From positions 154,301,613 to 154,365,612 of the forward strand of contig NC_081405.1 in NCBI RefSeq assembly GCF_030272615.1: 64,000 nt of DNA, read 5' to 3'. The position numbers and the translations under genes were made by a program. The notes under the pieces were generated by a model that had not been told where the DNA came from, searched no databases, and saw only the letters and a program-made list of their open reading frames with translations. Positions 53,180 to 64,000 of the stretch are shown here, one piece after another (the stretch's first letter is position 1; the number at the start of each line of letters is the position of its first letter). The stretch is from Cryptomeria japonica. Taxonomy: Eukaryota; Streptophyta; Pinopsida; Cupressales; Cupressaceae.

Positions 53180-55265
53180 TGATAGGATTAACAGGGGTTT
53201 TAGAATGCCGTGTCAACATGTAGAAAGGCTTTTAAAGTCTTCAATAAAATAAATTGACCCCCCTTGCTGTATTTGGAGGTGTATGGCCTTCTTTTCATGA
53301 CAATGAAGTATGGCTGGGTTTTAGTCCTCACCAATATTATAATCTGATTTTTATATCATGTTTCACAAGCACTCACAATGCTGCAATATTTTGATTTATC
53401 TTTCATTTCACATACAGCACTTGGCAAATTTATTATTTGTTGGTGGATACCCATAAATTTGTACCTATAAATTCTTGGTGCCCGCATCTGGCAAAATAGC
53501 TGAATATCTTTGTTCTTTATTTAAATGTAATTGTGAATCCATTTGAATCCACCTCTGATTTGATTAGGAAGAAATTTTTCATCCCGAGAGCCAAATACCC
53601 TTAGGGTTTTTGTACTAGGGTTTAAGTTGAACATGCAGTCCAAACTTCACAATAAGAGAAATAAAATGAGCAAGATGAGTAATTCCCTTTTTGTTCTTCC
53701 TTTTATACTTCCCCTGTGAACATTCAAAAACTTGTATTTTTACATTGCATAAAGTGACTTTTTAAATTTTTTAATTAACTTTGGCGCTTGGAAAGTCACT
53801 TTAATGCAGAAGGTCATCTTTTAAATAAAATAATTAATTTAACTAAGCTGTCCAAAATAGCAATGCTAGACAACTTAAATTTATTTGACTACAATATTCC
53901 CTTTCCAAGCCTTAGAATTAGCCTACGAGATGAAATAGGATAAGGGGTCCAACCCGGACACCTATGTCAAAGAAGGGGACATTACAGCCACCAAGCCCAA
54001 ATGAAGACCTTGAAAACCACATAGATGTTCATGGCATACACCATTTTTATAAATTTTTAAAAGGCAAAAAACAATGCTTATAAATCCAAAAAAAACATTG
54101 TTTTTGGAGTGATTAATCTACATTTTTTATGCATGGTGCAAGTCAAGGGTTTGGACTTGCCAAAAATTGTCAAGAACTCACCATAAAACTCTGCGTGTTT
54201 AACTTTGGAAATTCTTGTTGTGAAATTATATTTGAGTGTTTGGCGACTTGCCATGTCTGGTAGCTATGGTTGCAGTTAATCCCCCATGACAATACTAATG
54301 TATGATTTTTGAAAATATCTCTTAACTCCCAATGGTGCTGAAATTTGGACAAAGTCTACTCAACTGACAAATCAAGCAAAGCATATCCAATTCAAAATTG
54401 GACACCAAAAGGCCCAAAACCCAAAATCAGGTTAACTAAAGGCCAACTATTGATGCCACCCGACTTGGGAAAAATATGTAGACAGGTGGTCATCTTACTT
54501 GTGTCTCTGATGAGAATAAGATTGCTGCCAGAACTGAAGAGAGGTAATCCGTTTGCTTTAAATTTTGTTTTGATTGCTGCCTTGGATCAGGTTACTGATG
54601 TTGCTGCAGCACTTAAAGCTTTGGAGGGAGGCTGATTGATGCCTTTGTTAATCATGAGGGGGATACTGCCTTGGTAGAAAGTGATCTTGGGTGAATACTC
54701 GTGGTTTGTGAAGATGCATGTCAACCATGCTGATGACTTTGTTAACGAAGTTTTAAAAGAAGTGTTCCAAAGATTAATATTTTTTGTACGGTCTCTTCCC
54801 TATTTTTGTTTACCCCTGATTATGTGTATTTTGCTTTAATTCTGTACTTCTGATTAGTTCTGTACTTTAATCTGATTTGAGGCTGCTTGTCTGTGGCCTG
54901 AAGTTTTAGGTGTATTTCTAGATTTGGTTACTGCTGGGTACATTGGGCTTGAATTTTGTATGCTATGTATGGTGTAATGTTCTCTATATTGGACTGTCCT
55001 TTGGGCATATATATTTTTACAGTTTGGTAAAGTTTCAGCGAGATAAAATAAGACTGTTGACATTAGACCTATTCCTGGCCCACCTGGGCACATCTCTCAC
55101 TGTTATTTGAGGTTGTGCAGTTTTTAAGTTGCCATTGCCAGTTTATTGAATTAGGTGCAATGTCTATGCTTATTTCAGTGTGGAACAGAAATATTTATTG
55201 GCAGCAAAATAACTTTGGTCTTGATTCAAATTTTAATAAGGTCAAAACAATTCATAAATGATGCT
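53180..55265. other. Intron sequence without recognised element
   Basis: I see no gene. Short frames (54345-54635 and others) show no family resemblance. A/T-rich tracts are common. Confidence 0.4.
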
Positions 55266-55269
55266 ATTT

Positions 55270-55640
55270 CTGACTATAAATAGAAAGGGAAATGGAAACA
55301 TCTCAATGTGCGTTGGTAAGAATAGAAAATTTCTAGGAGATAGTTTCATAAAGATTGCTTTCAATGAGAAATTTGGAGCCAGTAATCTTAACTTTTAATA
55401 TTTATCACATTTTATCATCAAGATTAGATAACAGATTGAGCTTAAGACAAGTGAGTGCCTAGCCACAATTAGAAAGAAAAATAGAAATAATCTCAATGTG
55501 TACAGGCAAGCTTAGATAATCTCTAGACAATAGTTTCTTAAAGATTTTTCTCAATGAGAACTCTGGAGATGATGTTTCCTAATTTTACTGTTTGTCAGAT
55601 TTTAATTTCAAGAGTAAACAAGAGATTGAGTGGAAGCAAT
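55270..55640. repeat. 190-bp tandem duplication upstream of exon 2
   Basis: TCTCAATGTG occurs at 55301 and 55491 within longer diverged matches (TAGAAAG...AATAG, GATAGTTTC/AATAGTTTCTTAAAGAT, CAATGAGAA, AGATTGAG). Units cover about 55270-55459 and 55460-55640. Confidence 0.65.
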
Positions 55641-55705
55641 ATGCTTGGTTGGATGAGTCTTGTGAAAAAACAAACGCTTTAATCTGATAAACACTGTTTC
55701 TGAAG

Positions 55706-55824
55706 TGATTGTGCAGGAGAGAATCACAATTCCAAACAAGGATGGAGAAAAATTAGTAGGGCTCCTGGATGATACCGGCTCAAGAGAACTTATTATTATT
55801 TGCCATGGATTTCGATCATGTAAG
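55706..55824 (+). CDS. Exon 2 of plant alpha/beta-hydrolase gene
   Basis: The exon reads VQERITIPNKDGEKLVG, then LLDDTGSRELIII, then CHGFRSCK, the N-terminal strand region of a plant alpha/beta-hydrolase (esterase/lipase-like) family in which a conserved NxHGEKLVGLLH...LCHGF segment supplies the oxyanion-hole area. It has an acceptor (TTTCTGAAG, 55697-55705) and a donor (AAG|GTACTA, 55825). The length is 119 bases; with exon 1 it ends in phase 0. The catalytic Ser, Asp and His would be encoded in later exons outside the window. An alternative acceptor at GTGCAG|GAG (55716) is possible. It has no stops and uses conserved codons, unlike the decayed surroundings. Confidence 0.75.
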
Positions 55825-57239
55825 GTACTAATTAGAAATTCTTGAATACACATTTTTTTGAACTTTTTCTTAGGTCTAGTATACAGTCTCATCTTAGTAT
55901 AAATTCTTTTGCTTCGCTTATAGAGCAAAAAGATATTTTACTTTTGCTTTGGAAGGATCAAAATACGCTTAGGTCTAAACTGTAAAGCTTAAACACTTAA
56001 TTAATGGACTACTATTGTGAACCTAAATCCCAACACAAAGTCATGCATGCTTATTTTCACGGTAAAAGATGTGTTCATCAAGTGATCAAATAAGAATGAC
56101 ATAAGGTTTGTGTCAGTAATTGCATTAGTTTTGAACATGATGGTTACGGATGTCTAGATATTTGCAATATATTGTAATTTCCTTGGGTCTGGATATAAAA
56201 AGCTTCATCAAGTAAAAAATCTTATTCATGCAATTGAATTATTCTTGAATTTCAGTATTTATATTCTGCCGAGTTATTTTTTTTCCTGTTTTCTGTTTCA
56301 CTGCAAAGGATTGTACTTGTCAAAACATATTAAGGTGCATGCATATCATAACCAGGTCAGAAAAGAAGTTACCACACTTCTACATCACCATTGGAATGCT
56401 TGTAGGAAAAATGAGTGTTGACCTGTCAGATCCTTTGCCTTGGATTGAAAATGTTTCTGACCCACTTAAGTCCATTTATTGTTGCCATCACATTTTCTAT
56501 TTTGTGCCCCTTTCCATTTTAATTGAAGTTATGAAGTGCTAGCCTATTTTCATGGTCTAATTCCTATTGCTTGTGTTTTTTGAGTTTTACATTTTTTTTC
56601 CTCCATTTCTTGTTTTTTAGTAAAATAGATCTAAAAGATATGGTGGAAAGTTACAAGGCTTTATGAAGACAGATGAAAGAAATCATGCTAAATCTAGATC
56701 ATTGAGGTCTAAAGGTGAACAAACTACAACAATATAAAATTATTCATAAACTAAAAAGTATCAACACGTAAGCTTAAACTCACCTTCATTCAATCTCTTC
56801 AAGCTTAATGTCTTAACCATTTCCTACCCTTTGTTCAGAAAATTTACACCTTATGCTAGTCTACAATCTTTTAAACCTATTAAAACTAACAGAACCCTAT
56901 TAGCCTTTTCATTATGGTCTTTGATATGATTATCAATAAAAAAGGATTATTTGCCTCTGTTAAGAGGCATCAAACCTCAAGAAAATGAACTCACAGGGAA
57001 TACAAAGATTGGAAAAGAAGCTTAAAAACAGTAAGTAACTGCCAAGGGGCTGAACAATGTAAAGCAATCAAATCAGTATAAATTTGATTTTTACTAAAAG
57101 TTTACCATAATTTTTCCAGATCTAAGAAGTTTTGAAGAAGATTTTTTTTAAAATACTGATAAACATATTTAGTAAATAAACTGAAGATTTGCTGAAGATT
57201 AGCTTAAGGATCACTTGAGATAACTCCAAGGTTCATAAA
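55825..57239. other. Start of intron 2, no element recognised
   Basis: It is A/T-rich sequence with no further hydrolase exon. Short frames such as 56339-56542 are not recognised. Confidence 0.45.
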
Positions 57240-57955
57240 TGTTAGGTCACGACGTGTGGATAAGCTCAATTGGTATGATGTGATTATGCTGGAATCACAA
57301 GGAGACTTGCGTTGAATCGTTGAATGCTTGAATCGCTGGAACTTAGATCCTAACTACTTGCTTGGAGAATAAAGAAAGAGGAAAAGGCCTGGGGTTTAGG
57401 GAGTCTATTCTAATCCTAAGAATGCAAGAGAAGAGTAAATTATTTGATGGAATTTTATTGGTCGAGGTCTCACCATCAAACTGAACAATTTGACACAAGC
57501 TTAGTGCAATCTTCTAAAAGATAATTCAAAGATATTCAAATCATTATCATCAAACATTGATTACCATTCAAGCTAATGATAAACGATGGATATATAACAA
57601 TTTGAAGTTAAGCTCATATCATTCTAGTTGACCATGCAAGACACATTTACAATCAGCAAGAGGCTAGTGGTATGGACTAAACGGATTCCACACAAATGCA
57701 TTCAACAACTTCTTTCATCCATCTAATTATCATTAACTAACATGAAGATCCAACAAGAAACCATGCACTTGTAAAGAAACAACACATTCCACCAAAACTT
57801 CAATAAAAAGGAAGTTTATTTACAACTTTGGCAACAATTTCTGCCTTCCCCTCCTACTATACTCTAGCTGCTATCTGCTATCAAACTACTAACTATTTTC
57901 TATTGACTCTTAACTATTCTTCTATTCTATTCCCCTTTACAAATGAAGAACTTGA

Positions 57956-57968
57956 GCTTTATATAGAG
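57956..57968 (-). promoter_or_regulatory. TATA box of giant LTR copy 3
   Basis: On the minus strand CTCTATATAAAGC is followed by TCAAGTTCTTCATTTG, matching copy 1. Confidence 0.6.
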
Positions 57969-58849
57969 AACTCATTACAATAAATGGTCAGGATCAAACC
58001 TAATCAATGGCTAGGATTTTACAATGAAAACCCTTATTAGGGTTTGTTACAACAAACTTTAATCTGGCCAATGAAATAATTACAACATTTTGACACATGT
58101 CATCTTTAGAATATTTGACCAATAGATAGTGGGGGTTAGTACATTGGAGTTTGTGCCCCCATGGGTGAGTTTGGTTCAGTGAATCAAGACATGTTGATGT
58201 AGGACTTTCTTGATTGGTGGAGTAGTGACTGGGATGCCACCTCAACTTGCACTTTGTGGAGTTGATTCATCATCATGAATGAGTATTGAATAACATTTCT
58301 TGATACTCGATACTATCCAGCTTCAACAGTGATGATGATGATTTTATAACTTTGATTAACTCTTTTGAAACTGCCCTCTTGAATGTCTCAATCATGGAGT
58401 TGCAAGGTGTAGATGTTGACTTCCTCTTAGTTTTGGATCTTGTGACTGCCTTGGAATGAACCCTTGATGTCATAGCTGCTTCTTCACTCTTTTGAAACTC
58501 TTTCTTGTGATTCTCTTCATGCTATTAGTGTTGTAGATCATGTCCTTGTATAAGTGAATGCTTCTTGTGTAGTCACATTCCTTGATGTCCTTGTATTTGC
58601 TGATGAAGTTTTCCTCTTGAAGACATCTTCCTTGTATCTTGACCTTGATGTTGAAATTTCCTCCTTAGGACACTTGTTCCGATCCTCGTCCAACCTGATC
58701 CCTTTGATTTCTTTCTTCACCTCCTGCAAAACAAACAAATTGGTATCAAACACACATGATATATATCTTCTATATAACCTCCTAATTTGATGTACTCTCT
58801 GATTTATGTGATTTGCAGGTTTGATAAGAGGAGGCCACTCCTAAGGGTA

Positions 58850-59480
58850 GGCAATGGAAGCTGGAGCAATGGGGACCAAGTTCGTTCCTGATGAGGAGCA
58901 AAGGAAGTGGTTTTTGTCTTGAACCTTGAGCAATGGAAATAGCTCTCAAACTCACCTTCTAGCTCGGTCTCACTAACTTGTAGCATAGGATTTAGCTCTC
59001 ATGCATCAAAAGACCTCAATAATTGCCTTGAATGTGATTTTGCTCTACTCCAAAGGCAATGGAAGGGAAATTCGCTCTCAAAGGAGAGTGAAAGTGTTTT
59101 TCACTCCTAGAGAAGAGCAATGGAAGTGACCCTAATTTGTCATCTCCCTTCCATTCCCTAACCAAAATGATGATGCTCGTCACCTCTTCTATGATCAAAA
59201 CGATGCTAGAGGCTTCAAAACTTACTCATTTCCCCCAAATATGTTCAGGAAATCTACATCGCTCCAAGATAGTGGCAATGGAAAAGGATTTCACTCCAAC
59301 TAGGGAGCAAAGGGAATTGGGTCCTCAACTATCCCAATGCAAGGTCATTGACCCTGCATTGCATTCCTTACTCAAAACAAGACATCTCATGATGATTAGA
59401 GCTAAATTTAGTGAGTTGAAAGGCTTGAAGAGGGATTTTGCTCCTGAAAGAGAGCAATGGAAGCAAAATTCGCTCCAACT
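58850..59480 (-). repeat. Array of short inverted motifs in LTR copy 3
   Basis: Phrases built as TTCGCTC...GAGCAATGGAA recur about every 170-200 bp, in single or double copies (near 58880, 59030-59130, 59245-59310, 59425-59490). Examples are TTCGCTCTC with GAGAGTGAA and GCTCCTG with AGAGAGC. The GCTC/GAGC core is shared with the motif in copy 1. Confidence 0.6.
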
Positions 59481-60419
59481 AGGGGGAAATGGAAATTTTT
59501 AGATACTTAGTCAAATTTTACTCCCTTACCCCACTTCTCACTCAAATACATTTGAGTAACTCGAATGATGAGGAAAACACCCACCCGCATTGCTGATTAT
59601 GCTTGATCTTAAGGGTTCCTCCATCAAACCTCTTTCTCTCTATGCTCAATTTGACCTATCCAATGCAAAGTTTAATAGCGAAAAACCCAAAATACTCCTT
59701 GTTGTGACGTTTTCATACATCGCCCCATTGCAAATGGAGACCCCCTACTTTTTAGGCCTTTCCAGTCTTTTGGCTTTGTTCTTGGGTCTTTTTGTAGCAG
59801 TCTCGTCGGTCTCTCCACTTTGCAGGTGTTTGAGGGTCATTTTGGATTTAGTCTGCTTTTCGTTTGAGCGAGTTTGGTGAAGTCTAGGGCCTGTTTTGTC
59901 CTTTTTAGGGTTTCTGCCTTTTGTCCTAGATTTTAGGGGTTTCTGTTAGAGTTTTGGAAAAAAATGAACATATGACTGGAATCAGGTTCCTTCAAGGAAC
60001 CTCCCAGTAAAATTTGAGCCAAAATGGAGCAACTTTCTATTTTTAGAAAGTTCCTATTTTTTAGGGATTTTACTGAGTCCCGGAATGTCGTCATTTGCCA
60101 AAAATCAAAATTACAATTTTATTAATTTCTATTTTTAGTAAGTTCTATTTATAGTAAGTCATTCTTGTATCCTGTCTAGGGGTCTAACGCTGACACTTTG
60201 AAGGTTTCTACTTTTGGAAAGTTTGTTCCGACAGGACCATTCGAGCAAGGTGACAAAGATCAGGCATTTGCAACTATTTTTAATTTCGGAAAGTCAGAAA
60301 GCAGACAGCAAAAGCCAGAAGATGGTTGAGTGCTGGAAGCCCACTCCTGAAATGGAAAACTCGGAAAAATTCTCTAAGTCTAGAAAAATCATCCCAAATT
60401 CTTACATGGCACCAAAATC

Positions 60420-61745
60420 AAGTAGGCATGGAGGATTCACAAATTCACTGAATCATCCACCAAGGCAAAATTCTGCCCCAGGCCATAGCTGGGCGCCAAA
60501 ATCAAGGAGGCATGGAGGATTCACAAATTCACTGAATCCTCCACTAGTGCAAAATTCCGCCCAAGATGAAGGACAGGCGCCAAAATCAAGGAGACATCGA
60601 GGATTCACAAATTCACTGAATCCTCCACCAAGGCAAAATTAGGGATCACATCCTTATAACATTTATATAATGCTCTAATATAAGGTTATAAAACCTTATA
60701 TATTATATGCTTTATAAGCATATCCCATTTGAAATAATTATAATCTAATAACTATTAGATTATGAGTGGGGGTTATTGAAAAGGTGTGACTAGTGAAGTC
60801 ACCCTTCCTCCTATATTTAAGGAGGTTCTCTCTCATTTGAGAAGTGTGAGAATTTGGAGCTTTATGGTGAGTTGTATCACTATGCATATGAGGTATTATT
60901 GGCCATGTGGAAGTATTGGAGGAGTGTTCCCAGGTTCATGTCTATTTTATGATAGACTATATTGTAAGTGTTTTAATTAAATGATGCTTTATGGGGTTTT
61001 TTACTCGAAAGGGTTTTCCCCATGTATATCTTGTGTAATGTGTACATTTTGCATGTATGTTTCATATTTCATTTACTTTATAATCTTGTTTATAATGATT
61101 AGTATCCTAAGATCCTAATTTCTAACAATGGAGGATTCACAAATTCACTGAATCCTCCACTAGTGCAAAATTCCGCACAAGATGAAGGACAGGCGCCAAA
61201 ATCAAGGAGGCATCGAGGATTCACAAATTCACTGAATCCTCCACCAAGGCAAAATTCCGCCCCAGGCCACTGTTGGGTGCCAAAATGAAGGAGGCATGGA
61301 GGATTCACAAATTTCATTGAATCCTCCACCAAGTCAAAATTCCGCCCTACTCTCTAGCTAGGGGCCAAAATGAAGGAGGTATGGAGGATTCACAAATTTC
61401 ATTAAATCCTCCACCAAGTCAAAATTCCACCCAAGATGAAGGACAGGCGCCAAAATGAAGGAGGCATGGAGGATTCACAAATTTCATTGAATCCTCCACC
61501 AAGTCAAAATTCCGCCCAAGATGAAGGACATGCGCCAAAATGAAGGAGGCATGGAGGATTCACAAATTTCATTGAATCCTCCACCAAGTGAAAATTCCGC
61601 CCTACACTCTAGTTGGGCGCCAAAATGAAGGAGGCATGGAGGATTCACAAATTTCACTAAATCCTCCACCAATGCAAAATTCTGCCCCACTCTCCATTTG
61701 GGCGCCAAAATCAAGAAGTCATGGAGGATTCACAAAATTGATGAA
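60420..61745 (+). repeat. 85-bp tandem array with hairpin, LTR copy 2
   Basis: About 11 units of 84-86 bp start near 60424, 60508, 60593, 61127, 61211, 61296, 61380, 61466, 61551, 61636 and 61721. Each carries GGAGGATTCA, a 10-base loop and TGAATCCTCC, a perfect 10-bp palindrome, then CCACCAAG and AAAATTCCGCC. The last unit is decayed. The short translated frames in this stretch, on both strands, are shadows of the array. Confidence 0.9.
60650..61127 (+). mobile_element. Small LTR-like insertion inside the array
   Basis: Between units 3 and 4 sits about 475 bp unlike the array. It contains CTATATTTAAGG (about 60812) followed by a transcript-start-like stretch, a GTTTTTTACTCGAAAGGG segment with a poly-A-like trailer, and ends CTAATTTCTAACA. 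The right end fits an LTR terminus; the expected TG start is absent, so it may be truncated. Confidence 0.5.
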
Positions 61746-62960
61746 ATTCCCTCTGTAGTGAACATCCATGCCTAGGATTGAAAATTCAGAAAATCTTCGA
61801 AGGTATGGAAAGTCGAAGAGTCAAGGAGGAATCGAAAGTCAAAATCCCCTCGGGCAAATTTTTGAAATTTCTATTTTTAGACACCGAATCTTGTCAGAAT
61901 GTGGAAAATTTTATAGATTCGGAATTGTGGTGAATTCTCTCTCTCCTGGACCCGGATCCTAATCCTAAAATTTAGGAGATGTGAAAATTGGTCGAAAAGC
62001 CAAAGAGCAAAAAAATTCCTTCCCTCCTCAGGGAAGAATTGCGCCCAAGAAGAAGAAATTCCAAGAAAGGTGAAAATTTGGCTAATTGATGGAAATCCCT
62101 TCCTTCACGACATAGTTCTTGGAAATCATGAAAATTGGCTAAGGCATGAAGAATTTCCTTCCTCAGGGGTAAGGAACAAATTTCTTTTCAAAGGAGAATT
62201 CCTTCACAACATGAATTCCACACCGGGATGAATTGAAGGTGGAAGACCAATTTCTTGGCAAGGAAGGAATCGGGGATGAACTGAATAAGAAATTTCCCCT
62301 CGAGAATTTTTTTGAAAAATCCATTCTCGGGCATCAAATCACATCCAAATTTCAAAATTTTCATAGATTTGGATTCATACGAGAATTCTCTCCCTCTTAG
62401 ACTTGAAACCCTAATTTGTGGAAAATTCCTAAAAAATAGGAGATGGTGAAAATTGATGGAAAACCTTCTTCAAGCAAGGAAAGTTGAAGAGACTTCAAGA
62501 AAACTCTTCCTGAATCAAATTTTCTCTCTTCAACAATTCGAGACGTGCAGGAGCGGATATACGACGACAGGGTCCACTTGCATAGCAAGGATCTATTGAC
62601 CGCATGACAGTATGGTGGCACATTCATTGCTGGAATATTTGACCAAATGGTGACGCAATCATTGCATGTTGAATTTATGGCAGATTCTTTTTGCATGCAG
62701 CCGCTGCATGTGGAAATGATGGAGCATTTATGACATAATGGGGTGATTTTTGCATGGATGAATTTTCAATGCATGTTTGGCGAATTTGAAAGAGGTGGTG
62801 CATTTAATGCGCAATGGATGCTATTTTGTGTACTTCTGAATTAATTGTATATGGGCTTGATGGGTTATTAATTGGAGATTCCCACCTTGTTGCATCCTGA
62901 GTGGAGAATCTTTTAGGGAAAACCCTAATTAGGGTTTTGCATGTAATCATGGCCCGAGGC

Positions 62961-62970
62961 CTATATAAAG
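62961..62970 (+). promoter_or_regulatory. TATA box of giant LTR copy 2
   Basis: CTATATAAAG is followed by GGGTGACCCCCCTCATTTG, matching the layout of copies 1 and 3. Confidence 0.6.
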
Positions 62971-63783
62971 GGGTGACCCCCCTCATTTGTAACAGGAGGG
63001 AGACTTGTATGAAATTGTTGCGATAAGTTTTGAGATAATAACAGTGAAACATTGTTCTATGATGGTGTCCACTTAAATTATTTTTTCAAAGCTTGCATGG
63101 TTTCCCTTTCCTCACTTAGAGTAGAAGTAGTATAGTGCTTTGATTTCAATGGAGAATGTAATTGTGTTTGATGAATTTCCATGGTTCATACTTTTTGCAT
63201 CTTGTTGATTGTAAGTTGCAGTGTAAAGTTAGCTTGAACCCCCTAAATATGTGCTAAGTTTGATTGTGGATGGTCGTTTGGATTGCACTGTTTTTGGGTA
63301 TTCAAACATACTTTCTCGATTTGAAAATCCTCTAGCATCCCTAGAAGATTGCACCGGTTCTTGTGGAGTTGTAGTTGATCTTGGCGAAGTAGAGCTTGGT
63401 TTATTTGGAGTTCGTCCACTAGAGAACTATCTATTGATATCACTGCCCTTAGGAATAGATTTAGATCCTTCTAAACCCTTTCCTTTTTATTTTTAGTTCA
63501 TTTTAGTCCGTTTGAAGCAGCAGTATCGAAAATTCGCTATATCCGATGATGGAGTTCCACCCACAACAAAGAAGCGAAAGAACGATGCAAACGTAAGGCC
63601 CCTTGGATTACCAACAATCACATCAGCCAACTGAGTCACGTTCGTAGCATGAAGGAACCTTGGAGTCGATTGTTTGAACTTCTTGCAATCTTAGCATGCA
63701 ATTGCACTTTGATCAAGATAGAGTGAAGTGACCGTTAGACAACTTTATTTTGTGTTCGACGCTGTCAAAAAAACACGTCAACA

Positions 63784-63853
63784 CTACCCTAGAAAGCAAA
63801 AAAATGTAGCGGTCCCCATTTGCAATGGGGCGATGTGTGAATACATCACAATA
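63784..63853 (-). repeat. First 70 bp of giant LTR copy 3
   Basis: On the minus strand it starts TATTGTGATGTATTCACA and contains the terminal hairpin and TTGCTTTCTAGGG, as in copy 1 at 49311. It is separated from the rest of copy 3 by copy 2. Confidence 0.7.
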
Positions 63854-64000
63854 GTATTGTTCGGAATAAAGGAAGACAGCATGAGGCTAGGATGGTAGCA
63901 GCAAATTTTTGGTACTATAATAATTTGCCCTTCAATGTAGCGAACAACTCATTTGGGAAAGTTTGGTGAGTGCATTGACAATAAGGGGTTTAAGACTTTG
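63854..64000. other. Window end, no gene seen
   Basis: Nothing recognised; it is probably intron 2 of the host gene. Confidence 0.35.

Larger units (their letters stand above)
44567..55705 (+). other. Proposed intron 1 (11.1 kb), filled with elements
   Basis: It starts GTAAGC and ends TTTCTGAAG. It contains a solo giant LTR, part of a minus-strand LTR element and several tandem duplications. Introns of this size built from LTR elements are common in conifers. Confidence 0.45.
57240..59699 (-). mobile_element. Giant LTR, copy 3 (minus), interrupted
   Basis: Its minus strand matches R/U5 of copy 1 (TATA at 57956-57968 reversed, TTCTTCATTTGTAAAGG, then CCATCAAACTGAACAA-type sequence reversed). 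The last 150 bp or so of the LTR are missing at 57240, where it stops near GACCTAACA. The first 70 bp of the same LTR lie at 63784-63853; copy 2 separates the two parts. 58850-59480 carries its own array of motifs. Confidence 0.7.
59700..63783 (+). mobile_element. Giant LTR, copy 2 (4.1 kb)
   Basis: It starts TGTTGTGACG and ends CACGTCAACA, with no internal region. U3 is about 3.3 kb, with a TATA box at 62961-62970 followed by a CTCATTTGTAAC stretch, and R/U5 about 820 bp. It sits inside the minus-strand copy 3. The 5-bp flanks are CTCCT and CTACC, which agree at only three of five positions, so the insertion cannot be proved by duplication. It also contains an inserted sequence at about 60650-61127. 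Confidence 0.72.

Noticed and set aside
60214-61714. Frames of 76-142 codons over the 85-bp array
   Set aside because: An 85-bp unit shifts frame each repeat; the peptides are array shadows on both strands.
63243-63496. 81- and 66-codon frames near the window end as hydrolase exon 3
   Set aside because: Neither resembles the hydrolase core, and both lie in R/U5 of the giant LTR.
59695-63788. Perfect target duplication for LTR copy 2
   Set aside because: The flanks CTCCT and CTACC match at only three of five positions, so the nesting claim rests on the split of copy 3 instead.

Overview
This window is plant nuclear DNA that is almost entirely transposable elements. It holds one clearly recognisable host gene, only partly, whose first intron appears to exceed 11 kb. 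Very large element-filled introns, long Ty3/gypsy elements, plant-type L1 LINEs and many LTR relics suggest a giant-genome gymnosperm, probably a conifer. That is an inference; nothing here fixes the species.

Layout. (1) 1-15212: a Tat-lineage Ty3/gypsy retrotransposon on +, cut at its 5' end by the window edge. It has a partial 5' LTR, a primer site matching tRNA-Trp, gag, a very long pol (protease, G-patch, RT, degenerate RNase H, second intact RNase H, integrase), a polypurine tract and a complete 1792-bp 3' LTR. The overlapping parts of the two LTRs differ at one base in 1040. Gag and pol share a frame and are separated by one UGA that lies inside a consensus splice donor. (2) 15213-21850: CT-rich/GA-rich palindromic repeats and a dispersed repeat family, cut by a non-coding LTR element (17593-20257, minus). 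(3) 21851-29660: a decayed L1 LINE (minus). (4) 29700-34900: a second CT/GA palindrome flanked by inverted copies of the dispersed repeat, and a decayed coding remnant. (5) 34918-42842: an apparently intact L1 LINE (minus) with two open frames overlapping as ATGA and 18-bp target duplications. (6) 43141-43725: a SINE-like retroposon (minus).

(7) 44524 to the window end: an alpha/beta-hydrolase-type host gene on +. Exon 1 (44524-44566) and exon 2 (55706-55824) are proposed; later exons must lie beyond the window. Its introns carry three copies of an LTR family with unusually long LTRs (about 3.5-4.1 kb). One is a solo LTR with a perfect 5-bp duplication, sitting inside the primer-binding site of another element. 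One plus-strand copy sits inside a minus-strand copy. Each copy carries, in the same part of U3, a different array of palindromic motifs.

The most unusual signals are the UGA/splice-donor overlap between gag and pol, the copy-specific palindrome arrays in the giant LTRs, the intact L1 with coupled ORFs, and the CT/GA foldback structures. All alignments were made by eye; copy numbers and boundaries are approximate where stated.
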